NCBI GenBank assembly: GCA_021847015.1
Contig: JAJZVW010000001.1
Span: 210,476-274,475 of the forward strand
From: Pseudomonadota bacterium
GTDB taxonomy: Bacteria; Pseudomonadota; Alphaproteobacteria; Rhodospirillales; Magnetospirillaceae
DNA: 64,000 nt
Direction: 5' to 3'
Shown in pieces: positions 1 to 8,073 of this stretch. Under the pieces are notes generated by a model. It worked only from the letters and a program-made list of their open reading frames with translations. It did not search any database and was not told where the DNA came from. A program made the translations under genes and the position numbers. Each line of letters starts with the position of its first letter. The stretch's first letter is position 1.

Positions 1-108
1 AGGCCAAGCCTGCCGATCCTCGTTGGCGGCGGTAATGCTGGCGCCTTGGGTTTTCCTCGGATTGGCTTCCGAGTGCATCCCCAGATTGGCGGCAAGAGCG
101 TGAACCAT
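1..108 (-). CDS. Partial gene of unknown function, 5' end only
   Basis: An open frame starts at an ATG (positions 108-106 on the minus strand) and runs off the left edge of the window, giving 36 residues beginning MVHALAANLGMHSEANPRK. A good Shine-Dalgarno sequence (GGAGGGG) sits a few bases upstream, which is the main reason to accept it. It lies downstream of and in the same orientation as the flagellar/chemotaxis operon, about 245 bases beyond the TPR gene. I do not recognise the product; with only 36 residues no domain can be assigned. Confidence 0.45.
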   Translation of the reverse strand, partial: MVHALAANLGMHSEANPRKTQGASITAANEDRQAWP

Positions 109-352
109 TGCTCCCCTCCAAACCCAGTAGATGGACCAGAAGATGGGTAAGGAGGCGGGTTATCCTCCAATCCGCCCCCCGATGCAAGAAAAAACTGGGG
201 ATTGGGAGAAAAAATCGCTCGCGATCGGCGGTTACGTAAAAAATGACTTCCGCATCAACGTGTTGAGAAAGCGTCGACAAGGCGTCGAGGCATAATGCCA
301 AGCGACGTGCGCCTGTGCCCACGCCAGGAAAAGGCGAAAATAATTTTTTTCC

Positions 353-3300
353 CTAATTCAGCGACGACAGTCCTTGAGATTGGACGCGCTTTTGCCATTC
401 CGACATGAATGTCTGGAAGTCCTCGACCTCCTTGATCTTTTCGGGCACCCGCCGGTAATCGACGATTCCGTATTCCGGGGCGCTGGTCAGGAGATCGAAG
501 GCCTGGTGCACGTCGGTGGCCGCCATTTGCGGCCCGTATGTCCGCCGTATCCGCTGCAATCCGTGTTCATCCTTGGCCAATGTCAGCGCCGTGGCCAAAT
601 CGAGAACCCGGCGCGCCGTCACCGGATCGAGCGGTTTGCCGGGCATCGGCTGGCCGATCACCGTTTCCAGGGCGCTCGCCGCTTCCGGCCATTTCTTCAT
701 GCCCCAATAAATCTCCGCCCTCAGCTTGTTGGCGGCATCGGCCTGGTCATTGATGATGAGCGCCAGCGCTTCGGCCGACCGGCCGAGATCGGCCAGCGCC
801 CGCACCCTGAGGTAACGCCGCTGGTCATACAGGCCGGCCGGTTCACCCTGCACCTCGCTGCCGTCGAGAACCTGCAAGGCTTCGCCCGGCTTGCGGTCGG
901 AGAGATCGAGGAACGCCAGCCGGGCGCCGACACGCGCCTTGTCGACGCCGTTCAGACGGAACTGCACCTGGTGGCGCAGCAGATCGCCGGCGCGGTCGAG
1001 AAGATCCACGGCGGCGAGCCTGTCCGCCAGCTTGCGAATCATCTCGTCGCCCTTCTCCCCGAGCGGCGTCAAATCCTGGAACTCGTCGTACAGGCCTATC
1101 GCCGCCACCGGCGCCAGCGCATCGGCTGCGCCGTCCAGGTAAAGGCGGGCGAAGGCGTCCGCCATCATGCGGCTGACATTGGGCGTATCGGGATTGTCGG
1201 GAAAGTTGTCGACCAGCGAACGCAGCAGCCGCAACCCGTCGCCGTATTGGCCATCGGCGATCAGCATTTCCCCGAGACGTTTGAGCAGCCGGTATTCGAA
1301 GTTCTCTCCCCGCCACGCAAAGCGGAGGTGCTGCATTTGCCGGATGGCCTCGGCCGCCGAGATCTTGTGGAGGCGCAATTGCAGTTCGATGCGGTTGCGC
1401 GCGGCGTAAGCCCGCTCCCGCCGCGATTCGCCGGCTTCCGCCTGGGCATAATCGGCGATCGCCTCGTCGTATTGCTGGCTCGCCTCGGCGGCCACACCTT
1501 TCAGGTAGGCGATGACGCTTTCGTCGCGGTCGTCGAGGCCAGGACCGTCCAAGGCCTCGATGATCCCGGCGGCCGCCTTGCCCTCGCCAGCACGGGCCAA
1601 GGCCTCGACCGCGCTTCGGCCCACGGCCAGCCTCAATCGCTGCGGCCAGCCCCTCGTCACGTCGGCCGCCTGCCGCAACACGGGGACGTCCGACGCCAAT
1701 TCCGTGCCCTCGCGAGCACGGGCGGCCGCAAGAACCAGCTGCGCCCGGACGTCGTCCGCGAGCAAGGGCTGCGACAGGTCGTCGATCGCCTCCGTGTCCC
1801 ACCCCATCATGAAATCGGCGACGCCGCGCATGGCGCGGACAGCGGCGGTATCCGCCAGAGCCGGGTCCGCCCCGGCGGCGACGCGCAGCACCCCCAGCGT
1901 TTCGGCGTCCATTCCGTTGCGAAGGTAATGTCTCGCCAGCTCCAGCCGGATCGGGTTGCGCAGGGCGGCGGGCGCCGCCGCCAGGGCGGCGAGAAGCCTC
2001 TGGTATCCCGCCTCGTAATCGCCACCCGCGCCGCCCCAGCGCGCCATGTCCAGGACGTCCTGCGGCGGGATATGGGTCGCAGCCGCTCCCGGCTGCGCCA
2101 CGGGCGGCTTTTGGGCGGGAGCCGGCTTGGGGGGAGGGGCCGACAGGGGGGCGCGGGACAGGATCAGTCCGCCCGGCATGGAGACATCGATTCCGCCGCG
2201 TGTCGATTCCAGCCGGACCCCGTCGGCCCTTGGCACCATGGCGACGCCCTGGGCGGTAGCGAGAATCTCCGCTTGCGGCAGTTCGCGGCCGGGCGCCACT
2301 CCGCTGCCGGCGGTCGCCACAGGCATCACATGGATCACGTCCCCGACCTCGGGGTCGCGAATCCGTATCTCCTTGCCCGTGCGCTCCGAGAGCGCGAAGA
2401 CGACACGGCCGTGATCGGCGAAGTCGAACTCCTTTTTCGCGGGAAGGGCGTTCGCCGGTTCCAGCGGCCGCTCGGCCATATCGAACGACCAGCGATTGCC
2501 CTCCCGGCGAGCCTGCGGCGCAAAGCCGGCCTTGACCTGCATACGCAGCGCGGTGGCGGATGGCAGGGGCACCGGCTGCACGTCCGCAACGATGCCGTTG
2601 GCCGCCGTCTCAAGGGCCTTGGGATCGACCTCGGTCTTGCGATCGAACACCAACCACAACCATCCGCCCCGCTGGAACACCGCCGCCGCCGCCGGCCGGT
2701 CGAACGCGACGGTCAGAACGGCCTGCTCGCCCTGGGGCGGAGGCGGCGTCGCCGGAGCAGCGGGAGCGGAAGGCTCTCCCCCCGGCGCCGCGGAGGGGGG
2801 CGGAGGCGGGGGCGCGGATGGCGGAGGACCCGCGGGTATCTCCGCGGTCTTGGCTGGAGCGGGTATCAGGTCGAGGGCAACCTTCGGGCCGCTGGTGAAA
2901 TGGCGCACCGTCATCCCCGCGGGCAGGGCCAGGACCACCAGCGTCGTCTTGCCTTCGGCCCGCGTCTCGGCCACCGTGACACCTTGAGGGAGCGACCCGG
3001 TCAGGCTGGCGGGATCGATCCGGGCCGCGGCGTCGAAGCTCACCCGCACCTGGCCACCCTCGGTTACGACCCGATACGGAACGGCGACGGGCCAATCAAA
3101 GACGATTCGATTGAAGCCGTCATGTTCCGCCCCGCGCACTTTCACGTCGATGGCGCGGGACGACTTTGTCTCGTGCGCGACCGGCGCGGATTGGCCATCG
3201 GCCTCGCTCAGATCGACCACGGTCGATGTGCCGATCATGAACGTCTTGAGATGCACCGGCACCGCGAGCGGAAACGTCAGTGTGCGCCGATCCGAACTGA

Positions 3301-3640
3301 CCACCACCCCTTTGACGTAATGGGACAAGGGGTCCAACAGGACGTGGGGATCGCCCGCGACCGGCCGGTCGAAGCGCAGCTCAAGGCGATTGCCGAGGAC
3401 CTTGGCGCTCCATGCGACGGCGCCGCTCCAATCGAAGACCATGCGGCCGAAATCGCCGTGCGCCGCCGCGCGCGGCGTCGTTTCCGCGAGAACGGGACCG
3501 AGGCAAAGGAAGAGCAGCACGGGGAGCGCAAGCAGCGACGGCAGCATCCGTCCAAACAAGTGCCGCAGCGCCGAAGCCGGCCAACCGCCGCCGGCCGCCT
3601 TGTGCCGTGTTCCGCTGCCGGTCTGGCCAGGAGCCTTCAT
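353..3640 (-). CDS. Large secreted tetratricopeptide protein with AMIN-like N-terminal repeats
   Basis: About 1095 residues. The chosen ATG lies 7 bases after the cheZ stop; an ATG at 3547 just before the hydrophobic segment MLPSLLALPVLLFLCLG, or one at 3700 inside cheZ, are alternatives. The N-terminus looks like a signal peptide ending near VLAETTP. Two similar beta-rich modules follow (FGRMVFDW... and FNRIVFDWP...), resembling AMIN-type periplasmic domains, and a third more diverged copy (VLTVAFDRP). These are followed by proline-rich linkers and a long alpha-helical C-terminal half with TPR-like repeats (YQRLLAALAA, LLRSLVDNFPDNPDTP, ALLIND-type helices). It is the last gene of the fliL-fliM-DUF6468-motE-cheY-cheZ run. 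The location predicts a periplasmic part linked to motility, for example a motor or stator scaffold, but this is inference; the family has no function I can name. Confidence 0.8.
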   Translation of the reverse strand: MKAPGQTGSGTRHKAAGGGWPASALRHLFGRMLPSLLALPVLLFLCLGPVLAETTPRAAAHGDFGRMVFDWSGAVAWSAKVLGNRLELRFDRPVAGDPHVLLDPLSHYVKGVVVSSDRRTLTFPLAVPVHLKTFMIGTSTVVDLSEADGQSAPVAHETKSSRAIDVKVRGAEHDGFNRIVFDWPVAVPYRVVTEGGQVRVSFDAAARIDPASLTGSLPQGVTVAETRAEGKTTLVVLALPAGMTVRHFTSGPKVALDLIPAPAKTAEIPAGPPPSAPPPPPPSAAPGGEPSAPAAPATPPPPQGEQAVLTVAFDRPAAAAVFQRGGWLWLVFDRKTEVDPKALETAANGIVADVQPVPLPSATALRMQVKAGFAPQARREGNRWSFDMAERPLEPANALPAKKEFDFADHGRVVFALSERTGKEIRIRDPEVGDVIHVMPVATAGSGVAPGRELPQAEILATAQGVAMVPRADGVRLESTRGGIDVSMPGGLILSRAPLSAPPPKPAPAQKPPVAQPGAAATHIPPQDVLDMARWGGAGGDYEAGYQRLLAALAAAPAALRNPIRLELARHYLRNGMDAETLGVLRVAAGADPALADTAAVRAMRGVADFMMGWDTEAIDDLSQPLLADDVRAQLVLAAARAREGTELASDVPVLRQAADVTRGWPQRLRLAVGRSAVEALARAGEGKAAAGIIEALDGPGLDDRDESVIAYLKGVAAEASQQYDEAIADYAQAEAGESRRERAYAARNRIELQLRLHKISAAEAIRQMQHLRFAWRGENFEYRLLKRLGEMLIADGQYGDGLRLLRSLVDNFPDNPDTPNVSRMMADAFARLYLDGAADALAPVAAIGLYDEFQDLTPLGEKGDEMIRKLADRLAAVDLLDRAGDLLRHQVQFRLNGVDKARVGARLAFLDLSDRKPGEALQVLDGSEVQGEPAGLYDQRRYLRVRALADLGRSAEALALIINDQADAANKLRAEIYWGMKKWPEAASALETVIGQPMPGKPLDPVTARRVLDLATALTLAKDEHGLQRIRRTYGPQMAATDVHQAFDLLTSAPEYGIVDYRRVPEKIKEVEDFQTFMSEWQKRVQSQGLSSLN

Positions 3641-3647
3641 TTGGATA

Positions 3648-4289
3648 CTAATCGAAACTTGCAAGCAGCCTGTCGATCTCGGCCTGATCGGGAGCCGCAT
3701 CGGGCAGTTGAGGACCGTTCAGCAAATCCTCGTCGGTGAGGACGTTCCCATCGCCCGTGGCCTTCTCTTCCCGCGCTCCCGCACCGAAAACCTTCACCAG
3801 CGTTTCGACGCGATCTTCGATCACCTTGAGCACCCGGACCACCTTGGTGATCCGCTGGCCGGTCAGGTCCTGGAAGTTGCATGCCTCGTACATGCCTGTG
3901 GTGATTTCCATCAAACGCTCGGCGACCTGCGGTTCCATGGCCGTCGAGAGGCCCTCCAGATGCTCGGCGGCATCCAGGATGCGATTGGTGGCGGCTTCCG
4001 TGGCGCCGATGATGGCATCGAGTTCGTCGGTGGCCGAGGGAATGAATTCGCTGCGAATCTCGTCGGGGCGGAGCGCGGCGATTTCCGTCCGGGCGGAGTG
4101 GATGTAGTCGGCCAGGGATTCGAGTTCGCGGTAGAGCCTGAGATCACCGGCGCTGATGTCGCCCGTAAGGGTGTCCAGCACCGCCCGCACGATCTCGGCC
4201 ACCTCGTCGATGGGGACCATGTCGCCGCGCTCTTGGCGAATGGCGTCGAGGCGCAAGATCAGATCGCGATCGACACCTTTCACCGACAT
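3648..4289 (-). CDS. cheZ: CheZ, phosphatase of CheY-P
   Basis: 213 residues, the usual CheZ size. CheZ is a four-helix-bundle dimer that speeds dephosphorylation of CheY-P and so resets flagellar switching. The signature NFQDLTGQRITKV is present; by alignment with E. coli D143 and Q147 the active residues are D141 and Q145. The C-terminal helix QAEIDRLLASFD, after an acidic flexible linker, matches the tethered peptide that binds CheY-P. The start has a purine-rich SD (GAGGGAGCGGAG). It lies 21 bases after cheY in one operon, a classic target-phosphatase pair. Many alphaproteobacteria lack CheZ and use phosphate-sink CheYs; its presence here fits Rhodospirillales. Confidence 0.95.
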   Translation of the reverse strand: MSVKGVDRDLILRLDAIRQERGDMVPIDEVAEIVRAVLDTLTGDISAGDLRLYRELESLADYIHSARTEIAALRPDEIRSEFIPSATDELDAIIGATEAATNRILDAAEHLEGLSTAMEPQVAERLMEITTGMYEACNFQDLTGQRITKVVRVLKVIEDRVETLVKVFGAGAREEKATGDGNVLTDEDLLNGPQLPDAAPDQAEIDRLLASFD

Positions 4290-4310
4290 GGCTCCGCTCC
4301 CTCGGCGGCC

Positions 4311-4697
4311 TTAGAAGTCGCCCAGAACACTCACCATCTTCGTCTTCAACGTTTCCGCGTTGAACGGCTTGACGATGTAGTTGGAGACGCCCGCCTCCTT
4401 GGCGGCGACGACATTTTCGGACTTCGATTCGGCCGTCACCATGATGAAGGGAATGCTCTTCAATTTGGGATCCGCACGCACTTCGCGAAGAAGCTGCAAC
4501 CCCGTCATCGGCTCCATGTTCCAGTCGGAGATGATGAGACCGTAGTTTCCGACACGCAACATTTGCAGCGCCATCGATCCGTCCGTCGCCTCGTCGACGT
4601 TGACGAACCCAAGCTGCTTGAGCAGGTTTCGGACAATCCGCAGCATCGTCTTGTAATCATCGACGATGAGAATGTTGAGGTCCTTGCTGACAGCCAT
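4311..4697 (-). CDS. cheY: CheY, single-domain chemotaxis response regulator
   Basis: 128 residues, a bare receiver domain. Acidic pocket D13-D14, phospho-acceptor D58 in IISDWNM, switch Thr in IMVTAES and the invariant Lys in YIVKPF are all present and closely match enteric CheY (ISDWNMP). CheY-P binds FliM at the flagellar switch and reverses rotation. I start at the ATG at 4697, which has AAGGAG seven to eight bases upstream; a TTG one codon further out is less likely. It sits between motE and cheZ, so switch (fliM), signal (cheY) and signal terminator (cheZ) are made together. About 105 non-coding bases separate it from motE, room for its own promoter. Confidence 0.96.
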   Translation of the reverse strand: MAVSKDLNILIVDDYKTMLRIVRNLLKQLGFVNVDEATDGSMALQMLRVGNYGLIISDWNMEPMTGLQLLREVRADPKLKSIPFIMVTAESKSENVVAAKEAGVSNYIVKPFNAETLKTKMVSVLGDF

Positions 4698-4803
4698 CAA
4701 TCAGCTCCTTTGAAGCATTGTCGCCACGAACCGGTTGAAACCCGACAAGCCGCGATTTTCCTAATTAAGTCACCAGCCTATACCCGCGCAAGGTATTTTT
4801 CGC

Positions 4804-5559
4804 TCAACCACCGGCGGGTGGTGTCGGCAGGGGCATTTGACGGCGTTGCGCGAGCTCGGCCGTGACGTTCTTCGCCTTGGATGGATCCATTTCCGCCAGG
4901 ATCGGCGCCACTTTCTGTTCTTTCATCCGCTCGACGACCTCAAGCAGAATCTCCATGTCCAACTGCTCGAATATTTTCGCGGCGTCCTTGGGTTTCATAT
5001 TCTCATAGATTTTCACCAGCGAGCGCATCTTATTGTCTTCCTGCTCGTTGTATTGCCTGAGCAGGCCTTCAATGGTGCTCTGAAGGCTTTTCATCTCCGC
5101 GACCTTACGGTCGATCTGGCTTTCCGCCGCTTTCAGCAAATCCTCGCGGCGTTCGATGTCCTTCTCGCGGGCATCGAGTTGCGCCCGGCGGGCCGACAGT
5201 TTTTCCAGAACGTCGATTTCCGTCTGAGTCATTTCGCCCGCGCCGGAATCGCCGTCCGAACCGCCGGCCGGCGGCCCCGCGGGTTGCGGCCCCGATTGCG
5301 GCTTGGCCGGAGCCGGAGAGGCGGGCGCGGCAACCGGGGCCTGCGGCGTCGCCGCCGCGACCTGCGCGGGCCCTTGCCCGCGCGGCGGCTGCTGCGCCTC
5401 CAGTTCGGTCCCCACCCTCACCGAGCCGGACAGGCCCCGCCAAATGTCGTGTATCCGCACCGACAGCATCAACGCCGCCGCGCCCATCAGCGCCGGCAGC
5501 AGCCGGAGCGTGGGCCGCGTCGAGGTCTTTTTCTTGCTGGTCTTCTTCACCGCCGCCAC
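4804..5559 (-). CDS. motE: MotE-like flagellar motor chaperone (MgtE N-domain)
   Basis: 251 residues. A basic N-terminus (KKTSKKKTSTR) precedes one membrane helix (LLPALMGAAALMLSV). A Pro/Ala-rich linker follows (roughly residues 60-105), then a long coiled coil (EKLSARRAQLDAREKDIERR...), and a C-terminal MgtE-N-like domain with MKPKDAAKIFEQLDMEILLE and LAEMDPSKAKNVTAELAQRR. This architecture matches MotE of Sinorhizobium, a periplasmic chaperone that stabilises MotC and is needed for motor torque. ATG is 4 bases after the DUF6468 stop, so the two are translationally close. MotE-like proteins are also annotated simply as MgtE-domain or FlbE/FliG-like proteins. The assignment rests on architecture and flagellar neighbours. 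Confidence 0.85.
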   Translation of the reverse strand: MAAVKKTSKKKTSTRPTLRLLPALMGAAALMLSVRIHDIWRGLSGSVRVGTELEAQQPPRGQGPAQVAAATPQAPVAAPASPAPAKPQSGPQPAGPPAGGSDGDSGAGEMTQTEIDVLEKLSARRAQLDAREKDIERREDLLKAAESQIDRKVAEMKSLQSTIEGLLRQYNEQEDNKMRSLVKIYENMKPKDAAKIFEQLDMEILLEVVERMKEQKVAPILAEMDPSKAKNVTAELAQRRQMPLPTPPAGG

Positions 5560-5563
5560 CGGC

Positions 5564-6055
5564 TCACCTCATCGACTGGAGGGCGCGCAGCAACTCGCGC
5601 TCGGCTTCGGAACGCTCGTCGATGTCGATTTCGGCGACGGCCGCCGCCGCGGCGACGGCCGCGGTGGCCTGCTGGGCCGCCTTGCCACCGGGCCGGGGCG
5701 CGGCACCCGGCTGTGGCGGGCTGCGGACCTCGTTGCGGGCGGAGCGCACCGCATTCTCCAACCGATTGGCCATGGTATCGGCGCGCTCGATCATGAAGGC
5801 GAGGTCGTCGCGCAAGGAGTGCGCCCGTTCGACCCGTTCTTGCAGCGAGCCGCCGGCTTCCTCGGCCGCGCGCTTCAGTTTCGGGATCGAGGATTCCGCC
5901 CGCACCGTCGCTTCGTTGAAGTTGACGATGGTCTTCGCCAGATCGTCGCGGTTCTTGCGCAACGAGGTCAGCCGGTTGTTCAGCATGACGGCGTAAGCGA
6001 TGGTGGCCACCAACAAGGCCGCGACGATGAGATCGAGAAGAATCCTCCAGTCCAC
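5564..6055 (-). CDS. DUF6468 membrane-anchored flagellar-operon protein
   Basis: 163 residues from a GTG start lying 4 bases after the fliM stop; upstream in-frame codons would overlap fliM. One N-terminal membrane helix (ILLDLIVAALLVATIAYAVML) is followed by a coiled-coil stretch (LTSLRKNRDDLAKTIVNFNE, then AEEAGGSLQERVERA). A low-complexity Pro/Ala/Gly region and an acidic C-terminus (ERSEAERELLRALQSM) complete it. This is the DUF6468 family found between fliM and motE in alphaproteobacterial flagellar operons. Function is unknown; the anchor plus coiled coil and the neighbours suggest a structural or assembly role at the motor. The family name is from memory of typical operon order and should be treated as probable. 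Confidence 0.8.
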   Translation of the reverse strand: MDWRILLDLIVAALLVATIAYAVMLNNRLTSLRKNRDDLAKTIVNFNEATVRAESSIPKLKRAAEEAGGSLQERVERAHSLRDDLAFMIERADTMANRLENAVRSARNEVRSPPQPGAAPRPGGKAAQQATAAVAAAAAVAEIDIDERSEAERELLRALQSMR

Positions 6056-6059
6056 CGCG

Positions 6060-7241
6060 TCACTCCCCGAAGAGCTTTTCGTCGACGCGAATGGCGATAT
6101 GCTGGCCTTTCCGCCCCATCCGGCCGCGGAACATGGGAATGTCGCCGCACCGCATATCGACGCCGGAATCGGGTGTCGCATTGAGCATGAACTTGGAGCC
6201 GACGCGCCAGGACAGGACGTCGCGCAGATTCATCACCTGCTCGTCGAGCACCGCCTTCATCTGCACCTCGGTAAGCCACAGTTCCTCGGCCAAGTGGGTT
6301 TCCCAAATCGAATCGCGCCCGAATTTCTCGCCCATGAACATCTGCAACAGCAGTTCGCGCACGGGTTCGAGGGTCGCGTAGGGCAGCAGCAATTCGAGGC
6401 GGCCGCCGCGGTCTTCCATGTCGATCCTGAGCTTGGCGACGATGGCGGCGTTGGACGGACGGGAAATGGTGGCGAAGCGGGGATTGGTCTCCAGCCGGTC
6501 GAAGCGGAAGGTCACCGGCGACAGAGGATCGAACGCCGCGGAGAGATCCGACAGGACGACGTGGACCATGCGCTCCACGAGGTTGCGTTCGATGGTCGTA
6601 TAGGGACGCCCCTCGATTCGCATGGCGGCGGTTCCGCGCCGCCCGCCCAACAGCACGTCCACGATGGAGTAGATGAGGGAGGAATCCACCGTCAGCAGGC
6701 CGAAATTATCCCATTCCTCGGCCTTGAACACCGCCAGCATCGCCGGCAGCGGGATCGAGTTCAGATAGTCGCCGAAACGCAGGGAAAGAATATTGTCGAG
6801 CGACACTTCCACGTTGTCGGACGTGAAGTTGCGCATCGACGTGGACATCATGCGCACGAGGCGGTCGAACACCACCTCGAGCATCGGCAGACGCTCGTAG
6901 GATACCAGGGCCGAATTGAGGATGGCCTGGATGCCCGATTTGTCGTCGCCATGGCCATGGTCGTCATCGAAACCCAGAAGGGAGTCGATTTCGTCCTGGT
7001 TGAGGACGCGGGCCGCTTCCTTGGGCATGGCCGGAGCCGCGTCCGCGGCGGCGTCGTCGCCGCCCCCGAGCATGGCCTCCCATTCGGCCGCCATGGCGTC
7101 GGCATCGCCGCCGCCGCTCTCGCTCTCGCCCTCGCCGCCGCCCCCGCCCTCACCTTCGCCGCCGGCCATGGCGGCCCATTCCCGCATCAGGGCTTCTTCA
7201 TCGTCGGAAGATCTTGTCTGGCCGCCTTCGGTTTCCGCCAC
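6060..7241 (-). CDS. fliM: FliM, flagellar switch protein
   Basis: 393 residues, longer than the usual ~330-350. FliM is the C-ring component that binds CheY-P through a short N-terminal motif and transmits it to FliG. The CheY-binding motif LNQDEIDSLLG is at residues 80-90 instead of the extreme N-terminus. The preceding ~78 residues are acidic and Gly-rich and contain two related segments, EALMREWAAMAGG (about 16-28) and AMAAEWEAMLGG (about 49-60). The rest is ordinary FliM: middle domain (SALVSYERLPMLEVVFDRL, SLDNILSLRFGDYL, LLGGRRG, IERNLVERMV) and C-terminal SpoA domain (LRDVLSWRVGSKFML). It lies 24 bases downstream of fliL in the same operon. Confidence 0.96.
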   Translation of the reverse strand: MAETEGGQTRSSDDEEALMREWAAMAGGEGEGGGGGEGESESGGGDADAMAAEWEAMLGGGDDAAADAAPAMPKEAARVLNQDEIDSLLGFDDDHGHGDDKSGIQAILNSALVSYERLPMLEVVFDRLVRMMSTSMRNFTSDNVEVSLDNILSLRFGDYLNSIPLPAMLAVFKAEEWDNFGLLTVDSSLIYSIVDVLLGGRRGTAAMRIEGRPYTTIERNLVERMVHVVLSDLSAAFDPLSPVTFRFDRLETNPRFATISRPSNAAIVAKLRIDMEDRGGRLELLLPYATLEPVRELLLQMFMGEKFGRDSIWETHLAEELWLTEVQMKAVLDEQVMNLRDVLSWRVGSKFMLNATPDSGVDMRCGDIPMFRGRMGRKGQHIAIRVDEKLFGE

Positions 7242-7265
7242 TATCGCACCCGTCTAGAGCCGGTC

Positions 7266-7802
7266 CTATTGGACCAGCATTTCCCGGAACAACACGTCCT
7301 TGACCTTGGCCGGCTTGCTGGCGGCCGACACACGGGTCAACAATTCCTCGCGGAGCAGATGCATGCCGGCCGCACCTTGCAGGTCTTCGATTCTGAGTTC
7401 GCGCAGATAAATCTGGAAGGCATCGACGATGCGGGGCATCACCGCTTCGATACGCGCCTGATCCGCGGGATCCTCCAACTCCAAGGCGACCCGGATTTTC
7501 AGAAATGCCTGCTTGCGGCCGTTGCTTTGGAGGTTCACCAGCATTTCCGGCAAATCCATGAACGTCGGCGGAAGATTGGCTTTGGCCGCTTCCAGCTTCG
7601 CCTTGCTGTCGCCTCCCCTCACGATGCCCATCAGGCCATCGAGGGCGCCCGTGAAATACAGACCGGCGCCGGCGCCGATGATCGCCACGAGGGGCAGGAC
7701 GATGAACAGGATCTTCTTGACCGGAAATTTGCGGGTCTCCACCTCCGGAAGGTCTTCGGAGCCTTCGCCTTCTTCGAAATCTTCTTCGAGATCTTCCGCC
7801 AT
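7266..7802 (-). CDS. fliL: FliL, flagellar stator-associated membrane protein
   Basis: 178 residues. A strongly acidic cytoplasmic tail (MAEDLEEDFEEGEGSEDLP) precedes one transmembrane helix (ILFIVLPLVAIIGAGAGLYF). The periplasmic FliL domain carries MLVNLQSNGRKQAFLKIRVA, VDAFQIYLRELRIEDLQG and a Val-Lys-Asp-Val-Leu-Phe C-terminal segment. FliL forms rings around MotAB stators and supports torque. It is the first gene of the leftward operon running through fliM, DUF6468, motE, cheY, cheZ and the TPR gene. A CtrA-like site lies about 85-100 bases upstream of its start. Confidence 0.94.
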   Translation of the reverse strand: MAEDLEEDFEEGEGSEDLPEVETRKFPVKKILFIVLPLVAIIGAGAGLYFTGALDGLMGIVRGGDSKAKLEAAKANLPPTFMDLPEMLVNLQSNGRKQAFLKIRVALELEDPADQARIEAVMPRIVDAFQIYLRELRIEDLQGAAGMHLLREELLTRVSAASKPAKVKDVLFREMLVQ

Positions 7803-7886
7803 TTCCCCGTCCGCCAGTCACAGCCGCAGCGCCCGCCGACCGTTGTCGGTGCCGCACGTCGTCATGCTCAAGGTAGCCCCGGCCGG

Positions 7887-7901
7887 TTAACAGAAAGTTG
7901 A
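7887..7901 (-). promoter_or_regulatory. CtrA-like binding site between fliL and flgF
   Basis: Read on the minus strand the sequence is TCAA-CTTTCTG-TTAAC, one mismatch from the CtrA consensus TTAA-N7-TTAA(C). It lies about 85-99 bases upstream of the fliL start, in the divergent fliL/flgF control region. CtrA controls motility genes in many alphaproteobacteria including Rhodospirillales, so a role at fliL is plausible; the match is direct, the function inferred. Confidence 0.5.
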
Positions 7902-8017
7902 GCCTGTTCGCGCGGAAGGGGTAAGGGGGCAATTACTGCCGGGCAAGCGCTGCCCGTTCAGTGCGCCCCCCGGGGGGGAAACCGCCGAAATCTGGGCTCC
8001 TTGCCCCGACGCGCAAC

Positions 8018-8033
8018 TGGCACACCCCGTGCA
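8018..8033 (+). promoter_or_regulatory. Sigma-54 type promoter for flgF-flgG-flgA-flgH
   Basis: TGGCACACCCCGTGCA has the -24 GG (8019-8020) and -12 GC (8031-8032) exactly ten bases apart, matching the sigma-54 consensus TGGCAC-N5-TTGC with one or two changes. It predicts transcription from about 8044, giving a leader of about 30 bases before the flgF ATG at 8074. RpoN-dependent mid-class flagellar promoters for rod genes are well known in alphaproteobacteria. No enhancer-binding protein site was identified. Confidence 0.65.
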
Positions 8034-8073
8034 GGGAAAGCGGCGTGTCGCAATGCCGTAAGGGTTGGAGACG

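Noticed and set aside
9..360. Sigma-28 flagellar promoter upstream of the leftmost partial gene
   Set aside because: A GCCGATCG on the minus strand resembles the -10, but no TAAA-type -35 lies at the right spacing.
374..3739. Very long open frame on the plus strand opposite the TPR gene
   Set aside because: High GC leaves the reverse frame of a real gene open; its composition is Arg/His-rich without domains, so it is a shadow.
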